Shown piece after piece: positions 1-6,210 of a stretch of 30,839 nucleotides of DNA. Source of the DNA: Flavobacteriales bacterium UBA5081. GTDB lineage: Bacteria; Bacteroidota; Bacteroidia; Flavobacteriales_E; Vicingaceae. How positions within the stretch are numbered: the stretch's first letter is position 1; each line of letters begins with the position of its first letter. Under the pieces are notes generated by a model. It worked only from the letters and a program-made list of their open reading frames with translations, had not been told where the DNA came from and did not search any database. The position numbers and the translations under genes are program-made. The DNA is taken from assembly GCA_002415785.1 (NCBI GenBank), contig DIAJ01000018.1, positions 1 to 30,839 on the forward strand. The letters run 5' to 3'.

Positions 1-794
1 CACAACTTTTGATCTTGATCCTAAATTTCTTAATTGACATTGAGCCAAGATTGTCAAATGGCATCAGTAAAGAAGATGTTTTGGTACTTGATATCGTAAG
101 TGACCAAGCAGGACAAACAGGAGATGTTCGTGATGTTCTTATTATTCGTTCTTTGCAAAAATGGGAAATTGGAATTTCCGCAAAAAACAATCATAGGGCT
201 GTAAAGCATTCAAGGTTATCGTTAAACATTGACTTTGGAGAGAAATGGTTAGGAGTTCCTTGCTCACAAAATTATTTTGATGAAATAAAACCCATTTTTG
301 ATATGTTGGCAAAACTTAAAGCTTCTGACAAATCAACAAAATGGACTTCGATTGAAAATATGCATCAAGTCGTTTACATCCCAATTTTAAACGCTTTTAG
401 AAAAGAACTCTTGAGACTTGATAAAGAAAATCCCAATATTGTAGCTGAAAATCTCGTTCAATATTTAATAGGAAATGAAGACTTTTACAAGGTTATCAAA
501 GGCAACAAAAAAGTAGAAATCCAAGCTTACAATTTAAGTGGAACTTTAAACTTACCATTTGAAACCGTAAAGCCTAAAGCTAGAATACCTAAATTAAAAT
601 TACCATCAAGACTAATCGAAATTGTTTACCAAGATAACTCGACAACGACTTTGTTGGTTTCATTAAATGAAGGTTGGCAAATCTCGTTTAGAATTCATAA
701 TGCAAGTTCGAGAGTAGAACCGTCCTTGAAATTTGATATTAATCTTGTTAGTGCTCCTCATACGCTTTTTACAAATCATATTTTCATAGCCTAA
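1..794 (+). CDS. HaeIII-family type II restriction endonuclease, 5' end outside window
   Basis: This looks like the C-terminal four fifths of a HaeIII-type restriction enzyme, a family that cuts GGCC and is normally paired with a cytosine-5 methyltransferase. The frame is open to the left edge (codons at 3-5 and 6-8 read Gln-Leu), so the TTG at 9 is not a credible start and the N-terminus is missing. Family-like stretches, numbered from that TTG, are GQTGDVRDVLIIR near residue 35, WEIGISAKNNHRAVKHSRLS near 52, then a Trp-Leu-Gly...Cys-Ser...Tyr-Phe block, and GWQISFRIHNASSRVEPSLK near 222. The Asp-Val and Glu...Lys residues in the first two could form a PD-(D/E)xK-like site, but that is inference. 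No methyltransferase lies downstream, so it would have to be upstream, outside the window. Neighbours on the right are ordinary chromosomal genes, so this may be the edge of an acquired island. GGCC sites occur in the window (2557-2560, 4545-4548). Confidence 0.85.
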   Translation, partial: QLLILILNFLIDIEPRLSNGISKEDVLVLDIVSDQAGQTGDVRDVLIIRSLQKWEIGISAKNNHRAVKHSRLSLNIDFGEKWLGVPCSQNYFDEIKPIFDMLAKLKASDKSTKWTSIENMHQVVYIPILNAFRKELLRLDKENPNIVAENLVQYLIGNEDFYKVIKGNKKVEIQAYNLSGTLNLPFETVKPKARIPKLKLPSRLIEIVYQDNSTTTLLVSLNEGWQISFRIHNASSRVEPSLKFDINLVSAPHTLFTNHIFIA

Positions 795-852
795 TGCCAA
801 CGCTTACAGATAGTAAAAATGAAAGTACGAAAACACAATCGACTAGACGGCT

Positions 853-884
853 CCGCCCCAAAATAGGGACGGACTTCGCTTTTT
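853..884 (+). terminator. possible terminator-like hairpin after the restriction gene
   Basis: A GC-rich imperfect hairpin (853-872: arm CCGCCCC, loop AAAATA, arm GGGACGG, with one C-A mismatch) is followed after seven bases by a run of five T. It lies 59 bases after the stop codon of the restriction gene, in otherwise AT-rich DNA. The offset between stem and T run makes it a weak intrinsic terminator candidate. The rest of 795-1008 shows no convincing ORF or RNA. Confidence 0.3.
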
Positions 885-1008
885 AATCTCCTTACTTAGT
901 GCAGCTCAGAAATCAGATCTTTTAAATTACACTCGCAAAAAGAGATAATTTAATAAGAAGCCATCTCAATAGCTAAACAAAGACAGCTTCAGCAATGCTA
1001 CAAACCAC

Positions 1009-2004
1009 TTAATCCTTCTTATCTCCAAACTTATATTGGAAGCCAACAGCAATTACATATTTGAATTGTGTTCTTGGCCCAATTTCGGGGTTTCCTTCTG
1101 CGTCGAGCTTTGGAGTTCCATCGGATTTGGTTTCTTGAATTTTTATATCATGATCATAAATTAATGATGTTGTAATTGTAGAGGTTAAGAACTTGTTAAT
1201 CTTCATGCTCAGTACATTGTCCCAGTTTACATCAATATTTTGAGGATCTTCTGAGTAATTTGAGAATAGGTCTATATTCGTTTGAAAACTAACATTCTCC
1301 ATAATATCTTTTTTGTACATCATTCTCAAGTAACCACCTACTTCTAGTCGAGTATTTTTACCATCTTTCAGCTTAGTACTATCAGGATTGTCACCGGCGT
1401 ATTCAGCAGCTTCAACTCCATAATCACCACGGTCAGCTAAAGATTGAATATTTACAACCGTTAGTTTTGCAGTTACCGGAGATATAAATACAGTTAAGTT
1501 TTCATTCGGTTTGTAGTCCATACCTAATGCGCCCAACAAGTAACCCGGAGCCATAAAATCAGAAATTTTATCTTCTTCTGCTGCAGTTGTGTAACCGGGA
1601 GCAAACTGAGATTTAAAGTTTAAAAGAGCTGCATAATACCAGTCCTCTGTTGCTTTTTTCCCATACTTAGAGTTAAATAAAATGCGGTCGTCTGACTTAA
1701 TCCAGTCGCTACCCCCTAACTGGGTTTCGCCATAGCTGAGGTTTAAGTTGTTGTCCCAAGCAGTGTTCCCTCTTTTGTAATCGGCAAATACATTTAAAAG
1801 CCCGTTAAGAGAAACAGAACTTTGACCACCGGCAGCCCAGTTTGTTAATGATACTTGTGTAAAGTTTGCACCAAATACACCTCCGGTTTTCCAGCCTTCA
1901 GTAGTGTCGTTTTCTTGAGTTCTCAAATCACTTTCTGCATCGGTTACTTGAGCATAAACTCCTAAGCCCATAAAAAGGCATAGTGCTAAAAATATGTTTT
2001 TCAT
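1009..2004 (-). CDS. DUF3078 outer-membrane beta-barrel protein
   Basis: This 331-residue exported protein matches DUF3078, a family found in Bacteroidota and thought to form outer-membrane barrels; no biochemical role is established. Residues 1-18 are a signal peptide with cleavage before Gln19 (VYA|Q). The body has the alternating, aromatic-rich segments expected of beta strands, with family-like stretches GWKTGGVFGANFTQVSLTNW (about 38-57) and the LSYGETQLGGSDWIKSDDR region near 90-105. It ends in FQYKFGDKKD, with aromatic and alternating residues like a terminal barrel strand. It starts 27 bases after the MscS gene on the same strand, with no promoter motif in the gap, so the two are probably co-transcribed from the promoter at 2872-2879. 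The family call is firm; the function is unknown. Confidence 0.85.
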   Translation of the reverse strand: MKNIFLALCLFMGLGVYAQVTDAESDLRTQENDTTEGWKTGGVFGANFTQVSLTNWAAGGQSSVSLNGLLNVFADYKRGNTAWDNNLNLSYGETQLGGSDWIKSDDRILFNSKYGKKATEDWYYAALLNFKSQFAPGYTTAAEEDKISDFMAPGYLLGALGMDYKPNENLTVFISPVTAKLTVVNIQSLADRGDYGVEAAEYAGDNPDSTKLKDGKNTRLEVGGYLRMMYKKDIMENVSFQTNIDLFSNYSEDPQNIDVNWDNVLSMKINKFLTSTITTSLIYDHDIKIQETKSDGTPKLDAEGNPEIGPRTQFKYVIAVGFQYKFGDKKD

Positions 2005-2031
2005 AACTATCGTTTAATTTGAATGAGAAAT

Positions 2032-2847
2032 TTAGTCTTTAATCATGTGAACATCAACTTGAGGGAATGGGATGTTGATGCCATTAGCGTTAAATCGATT
2101 GTAGGCTTCTTCGTTCATTTTCCAGTTTACTGCCCAGTAATCACCTGACTTCACCCAAACTCTTGCCGATAAATTCACAGAACTGTCTGCCATTTGATCT
2201 AAAACTACCATTGGTTCCGGTTCTGTTAAAATGCGATCGTCTTCTTTAAACAACTCCAGTAAAATCTGACGAGCCTTTTCAACATCATCCCCGTAGCCAA
2301 TGCCAAAGGTCCAAGCAATTCTCCTGGTAGGCTCAGTTGAGTAGTTAATTAAAGATCCGGTAGAAAGCCCACCATTAGGAATAATTACCGTTTTATTATC
2401 CGGAGTTTTAAGAATGGTATTAAAGATTTGAATTTCATTTACTGTTCCATCATAGCCTTGAGCTTCGATGTAGTCGCCTACTTTAAATGGCTTGATTATT
2501 AAGATAATTACTCCGCCTGCAAAGTTTTGTAGTGTTCCTGAAAGTGCCATACCAATGGCCAAACCGGCGGCACCCAAAATAGCCACAAAAGAAGTCATGG
2601 CAATGCCCATCATGCTTAAAACTGAAATCCCCAAAATCACTTTAAGTAACATAGAGATAATGCTAATTAAAAAGGGAGTTAAAGACTCGTCGATTTGACG
2701 TTTTTGAAAAGCTTTTTTAACAGCTTTCATCACCATCTTAATCACCCATAGTCCGATAATTAAGGTTATAATTGCACCAACTAATTTAGGACCGTAGGTC
2801 ATAATAAAGTCGGTGGCCATTGAAGAGTATTTGTCAACGTTTTCCAT
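2032..2847 (-). CDS. mscS: MscS-family small-conductance mechanosensitive channel
   Basis: This 271-residue inner-membrane channel opens under membrane tension to release solutes during hypo-osmotic shock. The layout is that of MscS (E. coli protein 286 residues): two N-terminal helices (about 17-40 and 55-80), then the Gly/Ala-rich pore helix TM3 containing FVAILGAAGLAIGMALSGTL (about 87-106), then the beta domain with KPFKVGDYIE and the VIIPNGGL motif, and a C-terminal alpha/beta domain. I chose the ATG at 2847. A longer TTG start at 2874 would fall inside a consensus -7 promoter (TACCTTTG, 2872-2879) and would add a charged tail of nine residues. The DUF3078 gene follows 27 bases downstream in the same direction. 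Confidence 0.92.
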   Translation of the reverse strand: MENVDKYSSMATDFIMTYGPKLVGAIITLIIGLWVIKMVMKAVKKAFQKRQIDESLTPFLISIISMLLKVILGISVLSMMGIAMTSFVAILGAAGLAIGMALSGTLQNFAGGVIILIIKPFKVGDYIEAQGYDGTVNEIQIFNTILKTPDNKTVIIPNGGLSTGSLINYSTEPTRRIAWTFGIGYGDDVEKARQILLELFKEDDRILTEPEPMVVLDQMADSSVNLSARVWVKSGDYWAVNWKMNEEAYNRFNANGINIPFPQVDVHMIKD

Positions 2848-2871
2848 GATTTTGATTTTTAGATTATTCGA

Positions 2872-2879
2872 CAAAGGTA
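2872..2879 (-). promoter_or_regulatory. Bacteroidota -7 promoter element for mscS-DUF3078
   Basis: The minus strand reads TACCTTTG, an exact match to TAnnTTTG, the -7 element used by the Bacteroidota housekeeping sigma factor. It lies 24 bases upstream of the ATG at 2847, implying a short leader of about 15-20 bases. No clear -33 element was identified. Confidence 0.6.
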
Positions 2880-2940
2880 AAACAAAAGTTGAATTAAGTA
2901 GTTATCATTTTGCCATTTAAAGACAAACAATTTCATATTT

Positions 2941-4194
2941 ATGCAAAGAGTCTTCTTACTTATTTTGTTTTTTGTTCTATTTACTCTTGTTGAGTGGTAT
3001 GCTTATCAAGCGATTAAGTTTGTTACAAGAAAACAAAAATCAGTTGTTAAAAAAGGATTAAGAGGAGTCTACCTAACTTTTACATTCATTTCTTTAAGCA
3101 CATTCTTTGCCTATAATTTTATTGGTCACGATAGTTGGGAGTGGACATTTAGAACATTTATTAGAGTATTGCTCTTTGTTAATTTTTTATCAAAAATATT
3201 CTTAGTTGTTTTTGTTTTTATAGATGATATTCATCGTGGAATTAAGTGGTTAATTAGGAAGTATTCTAAGCCAAATGCTAAAAATAATTCAAACAAAGAA
3301 GGAATCAGTCGCTCTGAGTTTTTGGCAAAAACAGGAATTATTGTCGCTGCTTTGCCCGTAGTTTCTATGAGCTGGGGCGTAATTAGTGGAGCTCACGATT
3401 ACAGAGTTCGGAGAATTAATTTGCCGATTAAAGGTTTACCTTCTTCATTGCATGGTCTCCGCATTGGGCAGCTTTCAGATATTCATGCCGGCAGCTTTTG
3501 GAATAAAACGGCTGTACAGGGTGGAGTAGATTTATTTGAAGCAGAAAAAATTGATCTTGCTTTCTTTACCGGAGATTTGGTAAATAACAAAGCTTCTGAA
3601 ATGCGGGATTGGGGAAATGTTTTTGATAAAATCAAAGCTCCTTTAGGGGTTTATTCTGTTCTGGGAAACCACGATTATGGTGATTATGTTGACTGGGCTT
3701 CACTTTCTGCCAAAGAAAAAAACTTGAATGAGTTGAGAACCATCCAAAAGAATATGGGGTGGCAGCTGTTAGAAAATGAAAATCGCTTATTGGAGGTCGA
3801 TGGTGAAAAAATTGGAATCATTGGAGTGGAGAATTGGAGTGCAAGAGGTCATTTCCCAAAGTATGGAGATTTAAAGAAATCCAGCAAAGGACTGGAAGAA
3901 AGTGCGTTTAATATTTTACTATCACACGACCCATCGCATTGGCAGGCAGAGGTTTTGCCTAACTTTCCTCAAATTGATTTAACACTTTCAGGACATACGC
4001 ACGGAATGCAGTTTGGCGTTGAAGTTCCCGGATTTAAGTGGAGTCCTGTACAATACTTTTACGACGAATGGGCGGGCTTGTATAAATCTAATGAACAGTA
4101 TTTGTACGTTAACAGAGGTTATGGCTACATAGGCTTCCCCGGAAGAGTAGGCATTCCACCGGAAGTCACTGTAATCACTTTAGAAAAAGCGTAG
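2941..4194 (+). CDS. membrane-anchored calcineurin-like metallophosphoesterase (YkuE/YaeI type)
   Basis: This 417-residue protein has an N-terminal membrane region of about three helices (about 1-20, 40-62, 72-97). A second hydrophobic stretch follows an SRSEFLAKTG segment (about 123-148), and then comes a two-metal phosphoesterase domain. All five metal-binding blocks are visible: QLSDIHAG (Asp180, His182), FFTGDLV (Asp212), LGNHDYG (Asn243, His244), the LLSHDP block near 335, and SGHTHGMQFG near 365. That set and order match YkuE/YaeI-type enzymes, whose relatives hydrolyse phosphodiester bonds of lipids such as UDP-diacylglucosamine or other substrates; the substrate cannot be told from sequence. 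The SRSEFL segment resembles a degenerate Tat motif without twin arginine. The gene is divergent from mscS. Confidence 0.87.
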   Translation: MQRVFLLILFFVLFTLVEWYAYQAIKFVTRKQKSVVKKGLRGVYLTFTFISLSTFFAYNFIGHDSWEWTFRTFIRVLLFVNFLSKIFLVVFVFIDDIHRGIKWLIRKYSKPNAKNNSNKEGISRSEFLAKTGIIVAALPVVSMSWGVISGAHDYRVRRINLPIKGLPSSLHGLRIGQLSDIHAGSFWNKTAVQGGVDLFEAEKIDLAFFTGDLVNNKASEMRDWGNVFDKIKAPLGVYSVLGNHDYGDYVDWASLSAKEKNLNELRTIQKNMGWQLLENENRLLEVDGEKIGIIGVENWSARGHFPKYGDLKKSSKGLEESAFNILLSHDPSHWQAEVLPNFPQIDLTLSGHTHGMQFGVEVPGFKWSPVQYFYDEWAGLYKSNEQYLYVNRGYGYIGFPGRVGIPPEVTVITLEKA

Positions 4195-4266
4195 CGAATT
4201 TCAGTAATATTTTCGTAATTTTATGTGCCTTCCTTACCAAGCCTGCACGAATAAAAATTACAAACT

Positions 4267-4956
4267 ATGCAATTTAGCAGCATCGATTTAGAAAAAGCGC
4301 TTCGAAAAGAAAAAAAGAGAAGTATCAAAAGGGATCTCTTAGAAGAAATTAATGCCCAGTTAGAAAGTGATTTTAAAGAAGACTGTTTGATTGAAGAACG
4401 GATTAGAACGAAGGGCAATTCAGCGGTTTCTACCTTTCAATTCGGAGATTTAGAAAATGTTTTTTACCTAGATCAAATCAAAAGTATTTGTGTAAAGTAC
4501 CGGCTTCGATTTTTAGAAGCAGCGGCTTATAAAGCAGAGCTTCCGGCCGAAGCTATTTTGAAAGTAAAATCGTTGGAGAAGAAGTGGGGAGTGGAGTTGA
4601 AAAATTTTAAAATTGTTGCGCCACAGTCACTTTTTGAGCTAGAAGACCCGGATGCAGACCCACTTTTGTTTGCTGAATTAGGAAACAATAAATATTATTT
4701 TATTCATAAGTGGGGCAGTGATCTAAATGGCTTAAGAGCCTTGGCAGCTTTTCCGCTTCGCTCGTTTATGCATTTATTCTGGACGCTCTTAACGCTTGCC
4801 TTAATCTTTGCCGCTGTCATTCCCACGCCAACTTTAGGTCTAAAGCTTTTTGTCTGGATACACACTTTTATTGCCTTTTGTGCTTTAGCTTGTATTTATG
4901 TTTTTGGAATGCGTCAGAATTTTAGCTCGGAGAGTTGGAATAGTAAGTTTATGTAG
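4267..4956 (+). CDS. hypothetical protein with two C-terminal membrane helices
   Basis: I do not recognise this 229-residue protein. Residues 1-60 are highly charged and probably helical. Residues 61-150 look like a folded soluble domain containing VFYLDQIKSICVKYRLRFL and a YYFIHKWGSDLNGLRALAAF stretch, which resembles conserved Bacteroidota proteins I cannot name. Two membrane helices follow (about 166-187 and 192-214), ending in a short polar tail. There is no signal peptide, so the soluble part is predicted to be cytoplasmic with a C-terminal hairpin anchor. It starts 72 bases after the phosphoesterase gene on the same strand and may be in the same transcript. It appears intact, and the coding call rests on length, composition and placement. 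Confidence 0.75.
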   Translation: MQFSSIDLEKALRKEKKRSIKRDLLEEINAQLESDFKEDCLIEERIRTKGNSAVSTFQFGDLENVFYLDQIKSICVKYRLRFLEAAAYKAELPAEAILKVKSLEKKWGVELKNFKIVAPQSLFELEDPDADPLLFAELGNNKYYFIHKWGSDLNGLRALAAFPLRSFMHLFWTLLTLALIFAAVIPTPTLGLKLFVWIHTFIAFCALACIYVFGMRQNFSSESWNSKFM

Positions 4957-4997
4957 AATTTTATTTTAAAAAATTAAAGGGTGAAATTTGAATACTT

Positions 4998-5219
4998 ATG
5001 GAAATCAATATAACATACAATCATATAATGAAGCTTATAAAGCAGCTTCCTAAATCAGAGTTGCTTAAACTTCAAAAAAATCTTCAGACAAAAGTGGCTT
5101 CGAAAGAAGCTAGCCAATCATTAAGAGATCTACTTTTAGAGGCACCAAACTGGTCTAATGAAGACTTAGAGAAGTATAAAGATTCAAGAGAGTTTTTTAA
5201 TAATTCAAGAATAGCATGA
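4998..5219 (+). CDS. antitoxin of VapBC-type pair
   Basis: This small 73-residue protein directly precedes a PIN-domain toxin, with stop and start codons overlapping in ATGA (5216-5219), the usual arrangement for an antitoxin-toxin operon. Residues 8-32 (NHIMKLIKQLPKSELLKLQK and following) form an amphipathic helix of the kind seen in short Bacteroidota antitoxins. The C-terminal half (LLLEAPNWSNEDLEKYKDSR) is acidic and aromatic, fitting a segment that wraps around the toxin. There is no obvious ribbon-helix-helix, AbrB or Phd fold, so DNA binding and autoregulation are not assured. A GAAATTTG sequence at 4983-4990 is one base off the -7 consensus. The antitoxin call depends mainly on context. 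Confidence 0.75.
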   Translation: MEINITYNHIMKLIKQLPKSELLKLQKNLQTKVASKEASQSLRDLLLEAPNWSNEDLEKYKDSREFFNNSRIA

Positions 5220-5602
5220 TTCTGTTAGACTCATCTATTATCATCGAATTATTTAGAAAAACTAAAAAGGAACAAACAGCTTTCTATAAATTAGTTGGAG
5301 TTTATCAATCTTTATTCATTTCATCAATTACAAATTATGAAATAGGAATTGGGAATAGAACTATTGCGCAATCAGAATATTGGAATAAGCTTAAGCAAAA
5401 TATCGAGATTTTACCATTTGACGAATCGTGTTCAGAGATTGCCAAAGAAATATACTTAAATCTCTTAAATCAAAATAAAATAATCGATATTGCTGATATA
5501 CTTATTGGTTCAACTGCTTTGAATTACAACTTACCCATTGCTACTTTGAATGTTAAACATTTTAGTAGAATTGGAGGACTAAAAGTAATTAACCAGTTCT
5601 AA
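5216..5602 (+). CDS. vapC: VapC-family PIN-domain toxin ribonuclease
   Basis: This 128-residue PIN-domain protein fits a VapC toxin, a Mg2+-dependent endoribonuclease that blocks translation by cutting tRNA or rRNA until its antitoxin binds. The acidic site is complete: Asp5 in MILLDSSIIIELF, Glu42 in SSITNYEIGIG, and Asp94 in DIADILIGSTAL. The usual C-terminal NVKHF stretch carries Asn112 where many relatives also have Asn. Length is normal for VapC. It overlaps the antitoxin gene by four bases, implying translational coupling. The RNA target cannot be read from sequence. The pair sits between ordinary genes, as expected for mobile toxin-antitoxin cassettes, but I see no flanking repeats. 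Confidence 0.9.
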   Translation: MILLDSSIIIELFRKTKKEQTAFYKLVGVYQSLFISSITNYEIGIGNRTIAQSEYWNKLKQNIEILPFDESCSEIAKEIYLNLLNQNKIIDIADILIGSTALNYNLPIATLNVKHFSRIGGLKVINQF

Positions 5603-5644
5603 GTACTTTAACATAATTTACACTTACTTATTTCCTTTGAAGTT

Positions 5645-5652
5645 TACATTTG
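5645..5652 (+). promoter_or_regulatory. -7 promoter element for the DUF2141 gene
   Basis: TACATTTG matches TAnnTTTG exactly and lies 10 bases before the ATG at 5663, so the transcript would be leaderless or nearly so. This suggests the DUF2141 gene is transcribed separately from the toxin-antitoxin pair. Confidence 0.5.
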
Positions 5653-5662
5653 CTTAAAAAAG

Positions 5663-6106
5663 ATGCGTTTATTCTCGGCTTTATTTCTTTGCTTTTTTTT
5701 AACCTCATTTACCTTTATCGATTCAAGTCTAAAAGGAAGTATCTCTATTGATGTTGAAGGAATTAAAGATGTGAAAGGCGAGATTGGAATTTTAGTGTTT
5801 AATAAAGAAAAGGGGTTTCCTTCCGACGAAAAAAAAGCCGTTTTAAAAAGAGTAGTGCAGGTAAATTCTAAGAAGATGAACATTGAGTTGGATCCGCTTC
5901 CTTATGGAAAATATGCCATATCAATAGTTCATGATATAAATGCCAATAAAAAACTAGATAAAAATATATTTGGCGTTCCCGCAGAGCCTTTTGGGTTTTC
6001 TAATGTAGATAAAGTTTATTTCGGTCCTCCAAAGTTTGAAGAAGCACAAACAATGCTTTCGTCTCAGAAACAAAATATTGTAATTAGGTTGATTGAGGCT
6101 TTTTGA
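5663..6106 (+). CDS. DUF2141 exported protein
   Basis: This 147-residue protein matches DUF2141, small exported beta-sandwich proteins of unknown function. Residues 1-18 form a hydrophobic signal sequence, but the cleavage site is poorly defined, and this is the one exported protein here without an obvious Ala/Gly-Gln junction. Family hallmarks are visible: an ILVFNKEKGFPSDEKKAV segment (about 43-60), a PLPYGKYAISIVHDINANKK segment (about 79-98), and the FGVPAEPFGFSN stretch that follows. The HDINANKKLD loop, with repeated Asp and Asn, looks like a calcium-binding turn, which is inference. The gene converges with the propeller gene at 6211, and a REP-like unit lies between them. Confidence 0.87.
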   Translation: MRLFSALFLCFFLTSFTFIDSSLKGSISIDVEGIKDVKGEIGILVFNKEKGFPSDEKKAVLKRVVQVNSKKMNIELDPLPYGKYAISIVHDINANKKLDKNIFGVPAEPFGFSNVDKVYFGPPKFEEAQTMLSSQKQNIVIRLIEAF

Positions 6107-6124
6107 GTTAATTCATAATAGATA

Positions 6125-6182
6125 AACCGTTGAAACGGCTACTTATAACTGTATTTTTCTCTCCCACGATTGAAGTCGTGGG
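6125..6182 (+). repeat. REP-like palindromic unit 1
   Basis: Two hairpins are joined by about 24 bases. Hairpin A is CCGTT-GA-AACGG (6127-6138) and hairpin B is CCCACGA...TCGTGGG (6163-6182). The same layout recurs at 8162-8213 in the same direction and at 8264-8325 in reverse. It lies between two convergent genes and could also act as a bidirectional terminator. The paired-hairpin form resembles REP elements mobilised by RAYT (Y1) transposases; no such transposase is in the window. Confidence 0.7.
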
Positions 6183-6210
6183 TTCGGTTAGCAGCTTACT
6201 AAGATTACAC

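Noticed and set aside
2848..2874. Longer MscS start at a TTG
   Set aside because: It falls inside an exact -7 promoter element and adds residues not expected for the family.
1..6106. Defence island formed by the restriction enzyme and the VapBC pair
   Set aside because: About 4 kb of ordinary genes (DUF3078, mscS, phosphoesterase, an unknown membrane protein) separate them, so a shared island cannot be claimed from this window.
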